This document shows positions 52,733 through 64,000 of a DNA stretch of 64,000 bases, in pieces (positions within the stretch are counted from its first letter, which is position 1; every line of letters starts with the position of its first letter). The stretch is from the NCBI GenBank assembly GCA_963720645.1, contig CAVRFX010000026.1, positions 248,001 to 312,000 of the forward strand. The letters run 5' to 3'. Position numbers and translations under genes: made by a program. Under the pieces are notes generated by a model. It worked only from the letters and a program-made list of their open reading frames with translations, was not told where the DNA came from and did not search any database. The stretch comes from RYN-230 sp963720645 (GTDB lineage: Bacteria > Actinomycetota > Actinomycetes > Streptosporangiales > Streptosporangiaceae).

Positions 52733-53947
52733 TCAATCCCTGTAACCGGGCAGCCGGGCGGCGACCAGGTCCCAGACCACGTCGGCGAGCACTTCCTTGG
52801 GCGAGCGCGGCACCTTCTCCGTGGTGCCGTCGGAGCCCAGCACGATGGCCTCGTTGTCGGTGGTGCCGAACGCGAGCCCGGCACCGACCTGGTTCACGAC
52901 CAGCAGATCGCAGCCCTTCGCGGCCAGCTTGGCCTGGCCGTTGCGCAGCAGGTCCCCGGTCTCGGCCGCGAAGCCGACGATGACCTGGCCGGGGCGGGCC
53001 CGGCGGGCCGTCAGGCCGCGCAGGACGTCCGGGTTCTCCACCAGGCGCAGCGGCTCAGGCGCCACCCCGGCCTTCTTGATCTTCGAGTCGGCCCGGGTCT
53101 CGGGCCGGAAGTCCGCCACCGCTGCCGTCATGACGATCGCGTCCACATCCGCGGCGGCGGAGGCGGCGGCCGCCTCCAGATCGCGGGCGGAGGTCACCCG
53201 GACCACCCGCACGCCCGCCGGGTCATCCAGCTCCACGTTGGCGGACAGCAGGGTGACCTGGGCGCCCCGGGCGGCGGCGGTCCGGGCCAGTGCGTAGCCC
53301 TGCCGTCCCGAGGACCAGTTGCCCAGGAACCGGACCGGGTCGAGTTCTTCCCGGGTGCCGCCCGCCGAGACCAGCACGTGCCGGCCGGACAGGTCCGGGC
53401 GCAGCGCCGCCGCGCCCCGGGCCAGCACCCGCAGCGCGGTCTCGTACAGCTCGGCTGGTTCGGGCAGCCGCCCCGGCCCGCTGTCAGCGCCGGTGAGCCG
53501 CCCGGCCGCCGGATCCAGGACGAGGCAGCCGCGGCCGCGCAGCGTCGCCACGTTGGCCCGGGTGGCGGGGTGCTCCCACATCTCGGTGTGCATCGCGGGC
53601 GCGAACACCACGGGGCAGCGCGCGGTCAGCAGGGTGGCGGTCAGCAGATCGTCGGCCCGCCCGGCGGCCGCGCGCGCCATCAGGTCAGCCGTGGCGGGTG
53701 CGACGAAGACCAGATCCGCCTGCTGGCCGAGCCGGACGTGCGGCACTTCGTGCACGCCGTCCCAGACACTGGAGGTGGCCGGCTCGCCCGACAGGGCAGC
53801 CCAGGTGGCTTCCCCGACGAATCGCAGCGCGCCGTCGGTCGGGATCACCCGGACCTGGTGGGCATCCTCGGTGAACCGCCTGAGCAGCTCGCAGGCCTTG
53901 TAGGCGGCGATGCCGCCGCCGACACCGAGAACGATCCTTGACGGCAC
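52733..53947 (-). CDS. coaBC: Phosphopantothenoylcysteine decarboxylase / phosphopantothenate-cysteine ligase
   Basis: 404 residues, intact bifunctional enzyme of coenzyme A synthesis. The CoaC half has GVGGGIAAYKACELLRRF, the active-site His in HEVPHVRLG, and PAMHTEMWEHPATR with the flavin motif; the CoaB half begins near residue 190 with VLVSAGGTREELDPVRFLGN and has MTAAVADFRPETRADSKIKK and ENPDVLRGL. GTG 53947 is the start. It follows rpoZ in the unit mihF-gmk-rpoZ-coaBC. Confidence 0.96.
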   Translation of the reverse strand: MPSRIVLGVGGGIAAYKACELLRRFTEDAHQVRVIPTDGALRFVGEATWAALSGEPATSSVWDGVHEVPHVRLGQQADLVFVAPATADLMARAAAGRADDLLTATLLTARCPVVFAPAMHTEMWEHPATRANVATLRGRGCLVLDPAAGRLTGADSGPGRLPEPAELYETALRVLARGAAALRPDLSGRHVLVSAGGTREELDPVRFLGNWSSGRQGYALARTAAARGAQVTLLSANVELDDPAGVRVVRVTSARDLEAAAASAAADVDAIVMTAAVADFRPETRADSKIKKAGVAPEPLRLVENPDVLRGLTARRARPGQVIVGFAAETGDLLRNGQAKLAAKGCDLLVVNQVGAGLAFGTTDNEAIVLGSDGTTEKVPRSPKEVLADVVWDLVAARLPGYRD

Positions 53948-53984
53948 GTCCTACCCGTCCCCGTTCCCGGCCGCTAAGAGGTCG

Positions 53985-54254
53985 TCAGCCGGTCGGCTCG
54001 GCCGTCTCCTGGGCGGAGAGCAGTCCCTGGCGGATCTCACGCAGCGCGATCGACAGCGGCTTCTCCTGGACCCGGGTCTCGACCAGCGGGCCGACGTACT
54101 CCAGCAGGCCCTCGCCGAGCTGGGCGTAGTAGGCGTTGATCTGCCGCGCCCGCTTCGCCGCCATGATCACCAGGCGGTACTTGCTGTCTACGACTTGGAG
54201 CAGATCGTCGATGGGCGGGTTGGTGATGCCCTCCGCGGCGGGATTCCCTGCCAC
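53985..54254 (-). CDS. rpoZ: RNA polymerase omega subunit
   Basis: 89 residues; GITNPPIDDLLQVVDSKYRLVIMAAKRARQINAYY in two consecutive blocks is the omega signature. It stabilises beta-prime during RNA polymerase assembly. GTG 54254 has GGAAGG 8 bases ahead. It lies between gmk and coaBC, its usual place in actinobacteria. Confidence 0.96.
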   Translation of the reverse strand: MAGNPAAEGITNPPIDDLLQVVDSKYRLVIMAAKRARQINAYYAQLGEGLLEYVGPLVETRVQEKPLSIALREIRQGLLSAQETAEPTG

Positions 54255-54281
54255 TATGTGCCTTCCGTTAGGAAAAAAGAA

Positions 54282-54893
54282 TCATCGGGCCACTAAGGCC
54301 ACAGCCAAGGTTACCAGCTGGCAGCAGACATCCCTGACCGACGTATTGATCAGCGTCAGGTCGAACTCGCTCTCGGCCGCCAGTTCCACCCGGGCGGCCT
54401 CCAGCCTGCGCTGGATGACCTCCGGGGGCTCCGTGCCGCGGCCGGTGAGCCGGCGCACCAGCTCGTCCCAGTCAGGCGGGGCGAGAAACACGAGCAGGGC
54501 GCCGGGCACCGCCTGGCGTACCTGCCGCGCGCCGGCAAGATCGATTTCCAGCAGCACCGGAACTCCGGCCGCCAGTTTCTCGGCCAGCGGGCCGCGCGGC
54601 GTCCCATACCGGTGCCCGGCGAATGTGGCCCATTCGAGCAGATCCCCGTCAGCCAGCATCTGGTCGAACTCGGCATCACTGACAAAGTGGTACTCCCGGC
54701 CGTCAACTTCACCGGGCCTCGGTGCCCGCGTGGTCACCGATACGGAGAGCCAGATTTCCGGGCTTTCCTTCCGCAGCCCGGCCACCACGGTGCTCTTGCC
54801 GACCCCGGAAGGGCCGGAAAGGACGGTTAGCCGGGCTGGCACCCCGCCCCCCCGGACAAGCGCGGTACCGCGTGAGCGATCAGCGGACGTCAC
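54282..54893 (-). CDS. gmk: Guanylate kinase
   Basis: 203 residues. The P-loop GPSGVGKSTVVAGL, the GMP-binding SVSVTTRAPRPGEVDGREYHFV and LEIDLAGARQVRQ are intact. It phosphorylates GMP to GDP. The start GTG 54893 lies 49 bases after the mihF stop. The C-terminus is shorter in basic residues than in some homologues but otherwise ordinary. Confidence 0.95.
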   Translation of the reverse strand: MTSADRSRGTALVRGGGVPARLTVLSGPSGVGKSTVVAGLRKESPEIWLSVSVTTRAPRPGEVDGREYHFVSDAEFDQMLADGDLLEWATFAGHRYGTPRGPLAEKLAAGVPVLLEIDLAGARQVRQAVPGALLVFLAPPDWDELVRRLTGRGTEPPEVIQRRLEAARVELAAESEFDLTLINTSVRDVCCQLVTLAVALVAR

Positions 54894-54942
54894 GGCCGTT
54901 GGCCTTGGTCCCCGCGCCCGCCCCTGGGGTGATCAGACCGCC

Positions 54943-55263
54943 TCAGACAACACCGCCGAACTCGTTTTCCAGCGCCGCGCGCTGGTTCGCGCCCAGGCCG
55001 CGGACCCGGCGCGATTCGGCGATGCCGAGCCGCTCCATGATCTGCCGGGCACGCACCTTGCCGATCCCCGGCACGGCCTCCAGGAGAGCCGAGACTTTCA
55101 TCTTTCCAAGGATGTCATCAGTCTGGCCGTCCTTGAGGACTTGGGACAGAGTCAGGTCGCCTTTCTTCAGCCGGGCCTTGACCTCGGCCCGTTCCTTGCG
55201 CGCCCTGGCAGCCTTCTCCAGTGCTGCGGCGCGCTGATCGGGAGTGAGGGGAGGAAGAGCCAC
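54943..55263 (-). CDS. mihF: Actinobacterial integration host factor
   Basis: 106 residues, matching the length of mIHF/sIHF. MALPPLTPDQRAAALEKAA, ARARKERAEVKARLKKGDLTL and the helix-two-turns-helix VSALLEAVPGIGKVRARQIMERLGIAE, here broken in blocks, are typical. It is a nucleoid-associated DNA-bending protein that also assists phage integration. GTG 55263 follows GAGGTGACCCGG. Own promoter and a palindrome lie upstream. First gene of mihF-gmk-rpoZ-coaBC. Confidence 0.96.
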   Translation of the reverse strand: MALPPLTPDQRAAALEKAARARKERAEVKARLKKGDLTLSQVLKDGQTDDILGKMKVSALLEAVPGIGKVRARQIMERLGIAESRRVRGLGANQRAALENEFGGVV

Positions 55264-55310
55264 TCCGGGTCACCTCGGGTTTCAGAATCGAAAACTGCGG
55301 ACGGGAAGGG

Positions 55311-55339
55311 AAAGTAGCGAGTTCAGCCCGCCAGGGCAA
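55311..55339 (-). promoter_or_regulatory. Predicted promoter of mihF
   Basis: TTGCCC (55339-55334) and TACTTT (55316-55311) are spaced by 17 bases on the minus strand. Transcription should start near 55304, giving a leader of about 40 bases to GTG 55263. Confidence 0.65.
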
Positions 55340-55350
55340 CGCAAACACCC

Positions 55351-55368
55351 GTTTATTACGTCATAAAC
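55351..55368. promoter_or_regulatory. 18-bp near-palindrome upstream of the mihF promoter
   Basis: GTTTATTACGTCATAAAC is palindromic at 16 of 18 positions around ACGT. It lies 11 bases upstream of the -35 element, a typical activator position. Its AT content is far above the surroundings. The regulator is unknown. Confidence 0.5.
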
Positions 55369-55584
55369 TGGCCGATATTACTCTCCGCATGAGACCGAAT
55401 ACGTAACGTAGTCAAACGGGCTATCCCCATGGTCTTATCATCCAGCCGGCGGCGGAGTACTCCAAACGCGCCCTCGCCGCCTCCCGGAGCCAGATCGCAT
55501 GATCAGCGCGCACTTTCCATGATCATCCGCGGCAGCGCCGGGGGGCGCGCAGACGGCCCCGGGGGGGCGCCGCCGGACGGGCCC

Positions 55585-55618
55585 TGAGCACCCCGGCGGG
55601 GTCCCGCCGGGGTGCTCA
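55585..55618 (-). terminator. Strong stem-loop terminator at the end of the pyr operon
   Basis: Two perfectly complementary 16-base arms (TGAGCACCCCGGCGGG and its complement) with only GT between them. The stem includes the pyrF stop codon itself. No U-tract follows, as is common for actinobacterial hairpin terminators. It separates the pyr operon from mihF. Confidence 0.8.
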
Positions 55619-56324
55619 GTGTGCGGGCGCGAGCCGCCGCAGCGGTGCCGCGATGGCCGACGCGGCCGCACCCGGGTCGGCCGCGCCGGTGATCGGGCGG
55701 CCGATGACCAGCAGGTCGGCTCCCTCCCGCAGTGCCTCCTGCGGGCGTGGCGACCCGCGCCTGGTCGTGACTGTCCGTCCCGGCGGGCCGGACGCCGGGC
55801 GTGATCAGCGTGATGGCCGGGCCGACTTCGGCGCGGACGGCGGCGACCTCGCGCGGGGAGCAGACCAGCGCCCGGGCGCCAGCCCCGACCGCGAGGACGG
55901 CGAGACGGCGCACGGCGTCGGGACCGGGCCCCGCCAGGCCGATCGACTCCAGGTCCGCAGAGCTGAGCGAGGTGAGCACGGTGACCGCCGGCGATCACGG
56001 TGTCCGGGGCGGCCTGCACGGCCGCGCTGATGACCGCCGGGCCCGGCGGACGCGTGCACGGTGAGCGATGTCCGGGCGCAGCCGGGCCACGGCCCGCGCC
56101 GCGCCCGCCACGGTGGCCGGGATGTCGTGCAGCTTCAGGTCGAGGAAGATCCGACGCCGCTCGCGCCCGCGGACCGAGGCGACCACGTCCGGGCCGTAGC
56201 GCAGGTAGAGCTCGAGACCGATCTTCACCGTGCTGACGTGCGGCGTCACCAGGCCGGCCCAGCGAGCAGCGGTCTCCAGGTCGGGCGCGTCAAGCGCCAC
56301 GGCGATCGGGGCTGGCTGGCTCAC
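55616..56324 (-). CDS. pyrF: Orotidine 5'-phosphate decarboxylase (several frame breaks)
   Basis: It makes UMP from OMP. From GTG 56324 (behind GAGGAGGAGAG): PIAVALDAPDLETAARWAG, KIGLELYLRYGPDVV, then RIFLDLKLHDIPATVAGAARAV with the catalytic Asp/Lys. After RPDI the frame changes at least three times: VHASAGP, MQAAPDTVIAG, LTSLSSADLESIGLAGPGPDA with CSPREVAAVRAEVGPAITLITPGVRP, and finally LREGADLLVIGRPITGAADPG to TGA 55616. All parts of a normal protein are present, so multiple indels in the sequence are assumed. Confidence 0.88.
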
Positions 56325-57334
56325 CTCTCCTCCTCGGGTGCGGGTGATGGCGGGCGCGCGGGGCCCCGCTCTCGGCAGAACGGTCCCGGACAGCCTGCGC
56401 CGGCGTGCCGCGCGGTTCGTGCGCGAGGCCGACCACCTCGCCGAGCCGCTCGATGCCGCGCCGCCCGAGTTCCTCATCGAGCTCGCGCAGGATCCGCGAC
56501 GCAGGCCGACGGATCGTGGAAGATCGCGGTGCCGACGCTCACCATCGAGCCCCGGCCAGGATGAGCTCCAGCGCGTCCCGCCCGGTCTTGACCCCGCCCA
56601 TCCCGATGATCGGCACGTCGGGCAGCGCCTCGCGGACCTGCCAGATGCAGCGCACCGCCACCGGCCGGATGGCGGGGCCGGACAGCCCGCCGGTGACGCC
56701 CGGCCAGCACGGGCCGCATGGTCTCGGTGTCGATGGCCATCCCGAGCAGGGTGTTGATCATCGACAGCCCGTCCGCGCCCGCGACGACACACGCCCGGGC
56801 GATCGCGACGATGTCGGTGACGTCCGGGGACAGCTTGGCGAACACCGGGATGTCGTAGCGGGCCCGCGCCCGGACCGCCTCGATGACCGGGGCGGAGGAC
56901 CCGGGTCGCAGGCGAAGACCTGGCCGCGGTCCTCTACGTTCGGGCAGGAGATATTCACCTCGATGGCAGTGACCCCGGCCGCGTCGGACAGCCGGGCGGC
57001 GAGCTCGGCGTACTCGTCGACGTGCCGCCGGCGATGGACACCACGGCCCGCGCCCCCCGCGAGAGCAGCCAGGGCAGGTCGCGCTGCAGGAAAGCATCGA
57101 TGCCGGGACCCTGCAGGCCGATCGAGTTCAGCATCCCGCTGGGCGTCTCGGCCATCCTGGGCGTCGGCCGCCCGCCCGGGGCGCGACCATGACGGACTTG
57201 GTGACGATCGCGCCGATCTTGGCGACGTCGAAGAACTGGGCCAGCTCCCGGCCCGCGCCCGCGCAGCCCGACGCGGTCAGGATCGGGTTGGGCAGCTCGA
57301 CGTGGCCGAGCCTGGTCCGCAGGTCAACTGCCAT
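56321..57334 (-). CDS. pyrD: Dihydroorotate dehydrogenase, class 1B type (several frame breaks)
   Basis: It oxidises dihydroorotate to orotate with FMN. ATG 57334 gives MAVDLRTRLGHVELPNPILTASG and GAIVTKSVMVAPR; then, in other frames, MAETPSGMLNSIGLQGPGIDAFL, MNISCPNVEDRGQVFA, PVFAKLSPDVTDIVAIARACVVAGADGLSMINTLLGMAIDT, and later VRCIWQVREALPD with IIGMGGVKTGRDALELI-like sequence. At least four indels are needed. It lies between pyrK and pyrF, and the end is taken at TGA 56321 overlapping the pyrF start (GTGA). Presence of pyrK marks the NAD-linked 1B type. Confidence 0.85.
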
Positions 57335-58343
57335 GCTGCTGCCTCCGCGGCCGGGCCGTCCGCGCGGACCGCGCGGGCCGCCCCGTTGGCCCCGGCCGAC
57401 GGGGACCGGCCCGGGCGATCCGTGCGGCGCGCGCCCCGGCCTGCCCGGCGCCGCTGCTCCCCGCCGGCGTGCCGCGGGTTCCAGCCTGGCGCGCCGAGGG
57501 CGTCGAACGGGATCGTGCCGATGTCGTCCCAGCGGACCGTCTCGCCGCGGAACACCGGGCCGTCCACGCAGGACCGGACCATGCGGGTCACGCCGTCGTC
57601 ACCGATGACCGGGAGCACGCAGGTCATGCACACCCCGATGCCGCAGGCCATCGACTCTTCCACCAGGGTCAGCACCGGGATGTCGTAACGCGCGGCCAGC
57701 GCCGTGACCTGGCGCAGCATGCCCATCGGCCCGCAGGCGTAGATCACGTCGGTGCGGGCCTCGTGGATGACCTGGGTGAGCCGGTCGGTAACGAGCCCGC
57801 GGACTCCCATCGATCCGTCCTCGGTGGTGACCGTGGCGGTCCGGCCGGTCCGGCGCGCGGTGAGCGCGCCGAACACCCGGTCCGCGCTGGCCGCGCCGAG
57901 CAGGAAGTCCACCTGGCAGTCGCGGCTGCGCAGCCGGCCGGCCAGCGGGAACAGCGGTGCGCTCCCGTAGCCGCCGCCGACCAGCAGGCAGCTCACCGGG
58001 TCCCGGGGCACCGGGAAGGGACGGCCGAGCGGGCCGGTCAGGTCGATCACATCGCGCGTGCGGCGCTCGGCCAGCCACCGGGTGCCCGGCCCCTTGGCCG
58101 CGAACACGAACTCCACCGTCCCGCCGTGGTCCGGCCGCACATCATGGATCGAGAACGCGCGGCGCAGCAGCATGGACGTGTCCGGGCCGCCGACCGCGAC
58201 CGCGACGAACTGGCCAGGCCGGAACCTGGCCGCGATGCCGGGGGCGACCACGGTCATCGCGTAGTAGGCATCCACCTTCCGGACGGTCAGCACGGTGCCG
58301 CGGACCTGGACCTGGACGGCGTCCTGCTCGCTCTCGGCGGCGG

Positions 58344-58347
<4 letters not shown>
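57324..58347 (-). CDS. pyrK: Dihydroorotate dehydrogenase electron-transfer subunit (3' end unresolved)
   Basis: About 295 conserved residues: VVAPGIAARFRPGQFVAVAVGG, MLLRRAFSIHDV (FAD), LLVGGGYGSAPLFPLAGRL (NAD), IYACGPMGMLRQV, and four 2Fe-2S cysteines in ACGIGVCMTCVLPV and MVRSCVDGPV. It passes electrons from PyrD to NAD. The conserved part ends at DALGAPGWNP near 57465; beyond it the frame continues in Arg/Pro-rich sequence into pyrD, so its stop has probably been lost by an indel. ATG 58347 overlaps the expected carB end. Confidence 0.9.
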
Positions 58348-61718
<3,371 letters not shown>

Positions 61719-61732
<14 letters not shown>

Positions 61733-62959
61733 GCCCGCCTCCTCCGGCCCCGTCCATCAGGTCACAGAATTTCTCAAACAGTCCGGACGCATCGTGCGGG
61801 CCCGGTGCGGCCTCGGGGTGGTACTGGACGCTGAACGCCGGCGCCTCCAGCAGCCGCAGGCCCTCGACCACGCCATCGTTGAGGTTGACGTGGGTGATCT
61901 GGGCCGGCCCGAAGTCGGTGGGGAACGTGGCGCCAGGCTCGCTGGCGGGCTGGCCTGGCCGGCCTTCGGCGGCGGGCTGGCCTGGCCGGCCTTCGGCGGC
62001 GGGCTGGCCTGGCCGGCCTTCGGCGGCGGGCATGGCGACCGCGAAGCCGTGATTGTGGCTGGTGATCTGCACCTGCCCGGAGGCCAGGTCCTTGACCGGC
62101 TGGTTCACCCCGCGGTGGCCGAAACGGAGCTTGTAGGTACCCAGGCCGAGCGCCCGGCCCAGGACCTGGCTGCCCAGGCAGATGCCGAACACCGGCACGC
62201 CGCTGGCCAGCACGCCCCGCAGCGCCTCCACCGCGTAGCCGGCCGCAGCCGGGTCGCCCGGGCCGTTTGAGAAAAAAACGCCGTCAGGACCGCGGGCCAG
62301 GATGTCCTCGGCGGTGCTGGCCGCCGGGAGGACGGTGACCTGGCAGCCGCGCCGGGCCATGGCCAGGGGCGTGGCGGTCTTGATGCCCAGGTCCACGGCC
62401 GCGACCTGGTAGCGGACCGGCGTCCCGTCCGGCGGGGACACGGTGTAGGCGGCCGGCGTGGACACCTCACGGGCCAGGTCCGCGCCGGTCATCTGCGGGC
62501 TGGCCAGGACCCGCTCCAGCAGCGCGGCGGGGTCCGTGGTGCCGGTGGCGATGCCGGCCCGCATCGCACCCCGGTCGCGCAGGTGCCTGGTCAGCGCCCG
62601 GGTGCCGGTGATCGCGATGCCGGTGATGCCCTGGGCACGCAGCTCGTCGTCCAGGCTCCGCTGTGACCGCCAGTTCGAGGCCAGCCGGGCCGGCCGCGGA
62701 CCACGTACCCGCTGACCCAGATCCGGCGCGACTCGGGATCCTCGTCGTTGATCCCGGTGTTGCCGATGTGCGGCGCCGTCATGGCCACGATCTGGCGGGC
62801 GTAGGACGGGTCGGTCAGCGTCTCCTGGTAGCCGGTCATGCCGGTGTTGAAGACCATCTCGCCGAACGTCTCGCCGTCCGCGCCGAACGTGGTCCCGCGG
62901 AACGCGGTGCCGTCCTCCAGGACCAGGACCGCCGGGGCGCCCGCGCCGTTCGCCGCCAT
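61719..62959 (-). CDS. carA: Carbamoyl-phosphate synthase small subunit with repeat insertion (frame break near 62690)
   Basis: It hydrolyses glutamine for CarB. The N-terminal part MAANGAGAPAVLVLEDGTAFRGTTF and NTGMTGYQETLTDPSYARQI is in one frame; after GYVVRG the sequence continues in another from RSLDDELRAQGITGIAITGTRALTRHLRDRG. The amidotransferase triad is complete: Cys in GVPVFGICLGSQVLGRALG, His and Glu in SVQYHPEAAPGPHD. Between SHNHGFAVAMP and TDFGPAQITHVNLNDG a loop is enlarged by three copies of AAEGRPGQP. ATG 62959 overlaps the pyrC stop (TGATG). Confidence 0.93.
61947..62027 (-). repeat. 27-bp x 3 exact in-frame repeat inside carA
   Basis: Three identical 27-base units at 61947-61973, 61974-62000 and 62001-62027 encode nine residues each. 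Their exact identity indicates very recent expansion. Confidence 0.95.
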
Positions 62960-64000
62960 CAGGCCAGCTTCCCGTCGAGGACGGTCGGCGTCCCGCGCAG
63001 GAATGTGGCCACCACCCGGCCCGGCAGCTCCATCCCCGCGAACGGGCTGTTCCGGCTGCGCGAGGCGTGCGCACGCGGGTCCACCGTGTCGCGCGCTGAG
63101 GCGTCGTAGAGCGTCAGGCTGGCCGGCAGCCCCGCGGCCAGCGCGCCCTCCGGCCCGGGCAGCCAGGCCGATGCGGGCCGGCCAGGCGGGACATCCGGTC
63201 GGCCACCCCGGCCCAGTCAAGCAGGCCCGTGTCGATCATGGCCTCCTGAACCACGCGCAGCGCGGTTTCCAGCCCGGTCATGCCGAACGCCGCCGTGTCC
63301 CACTCCGTTTCCTTGTCCTCCACCGGGTGCGGCGCATGATCGGTGGCGACGCAGTCGATGGTGCCGTCGGCCAGCCCCTCGCGCAGCGCCGCCACGTCCG
63401 CGGCGGTGCGCAGCGGCGGGTTGACCTTGTAGACCGGGTCGTAGCCCACCGCCAGGGAGTCGGTCAGCAGCAGGTGGTGCGGGGTGACCTCGGCCGTGAC
63501 CCGCCAGCCCTTGCTCTTCGCCCAGCGGATGATCTCCACCGATCCGGCCGTGGACACGTGGCAGACGTGCAGGGCGGAGCCGACGTGGGCGGTGAGCAGG
63601 CAGTCCCGGGCGATGATGGCCTCCTCGGCCACCGCGGGCCAGCCGGTCAGCCCGAGCCGCCCGGACATCTCCCCCTCGTTGAGCTGAGCGCCGTCGGTGA
63701 GCCGGGGTTCCTGCGCGTGCTGCGCGATGACCCCGTCGAACGCTTTCACGTACTCCAGCGCCCGCCGCATCAGCACGGCGTCGGACACGCACCGCCCGTC
63801 GTCGGAGAACACCCGGACCCGGGCCGCGGAGTCGGCCATCGCGCCGAGCTCGGCCAGCCGCGCGCCGGCCAGGCCCACGGTCACCGCCCCGACCGGGTGG
63901 ACGTCGCAGTGCCCGGCCTGCCGCCCGAGCCGCCAGATCTGCTCCACCACCCCGGCCGTGTCGGCCACCGGGTCGGTGTTGGCCATCGCGTGGACGGCGG
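62959..64000 (-). CDS. pyrC: Dihydroorotase (partial, N-terminus beyond window; frame break near 63180)
   Basis: It closes N-carbamoylaspartate to dihydroorotate. The visible part begins AVHAMANTDPVADTAGVVEQ and contains the zinc ligand regions LTAHVGSALHVCHVSTAGSVE, VTAEVTPHHLLLTD, YKVNPPLRTAADVAAL and IDCVATDHAPHPVEDKETEW. After ADRMSR the frame changes; LPGPEGALAAGLPASLTLYDAS and NSPFAGMELPGRVVATFLRG lead to TGA 62959. The metal-carrying N-terminal HxH lies beyond position 64000. First visible gene of the pyr operon. Confidence 0.93.

Larger units (their letters stand above)
55264..55584. other. Control region between pyrF and mihF
   Basis: About 320 bases that hold, from the pyrF side, a strong terminator, a GC-rich spacer of about 150 bases, and an AT-rich control region of mihF with a promoter and near-palindromic sites. 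A second ACGTA-rich motif (TACGTAACGTA, 55400-55410) is also present. No gene is supported. Confidence 0.6.

Noticed and set aside
57277..57465. A C-terminal extension of PyrK of about 60 residues
   Set aside because: Arg/Pro/Ala-rich and reaching into the conserved pyrD start; better explained by a lost stop codon.

Overview
The window is very GC-rich and its gene order is that of a high-GC Gram-positive actinobacterium. The evidence is the run pyrC-carA-carB-pyrK-pyrD-pyrF-mihF-gmk-rpoZ-coaBC-metK-priA-def-fmt-rsmB-rpe followed by ribE-ribAB-ribH-hisG, the actinobacteria-only integration host factor mihF, an F420/LLM oxidoreductase, an IdeR-type iron box and very many GTG starts with ATGA/GTGA overlaps. 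I cannot name the genus.

Layout. 0-5.4 kb: a cut-off SAM methyltransferase, a GNAT acetyltransferase, a winged-helix HTH_42 (AlkZ/AlkX-like) protein, a PadR regulator and a DrrA/DrrB-type drug exporter. 5.5-7.4 kb: an IS1182-type insertion sequence with 46-bp inverted repeats. 7.4-13 kb: an LLM oxidoreductase, shikimate genes aroQ-aroB-aroK-aroC and an SseB-family gene. 13.2-14.9 kb: a two-gene hypothetical operon, the second gene carrying a Trp-Asn-rich minisatellite. 15-27.8 kb: a carotenoid locus. 28-35.5 kb: an aldose epimerase, a MocA-like/XdhC maturation pair and an iron-box-controlled Fe(III) ABC importer. 35.5-39.3 kb: hisG and the riboflavin operon behind an FMN riboswitch. 39.3-41.1 kb: an ECF42 sigma factor with its YciI/DGPF partner and a matching promoter. 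41.2-64 kb: the housekeeping block above, read entirely on the minus strand except for a DUF2786 gene and an IS630 remnant.

Carotenoid locus. crtE-crtI-crtB-merR-plsX run as one tightly coupled minus-strand operon. A CruF-like hydratase, a second CrtI/CrtD-type desaturase and a family-2 glycosyltransferase run on the plus strand. Between them sit a diverged PlsY-like acyltransferase and a CrtA-like monooxygenase whose start codons overlap head to head. LitR/CarH-type B12-binding MerR regulators occur twice, one next to an ECF sigma factor (LitS-like). No lycopene cyclase is visible. I infer a light-responsive pathway to an acyclic, hydroxylated or ketolated, glycosylated and possibly acylated carotenoid. 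The diverged PlsX/PlsY pair inside the locus is the most unusual system in the window.

Sequence quality. At least twenty conserved genes are broken by apparent one-base indels, often at short G or C runs, with the missing half intact in the neighbouring frame. pyrF and pyrD carry several each. This pattern suggests uncorrected consensus errors more than true gene decay, so coordinates for those genes are given as the span of the frame-corrected gene.
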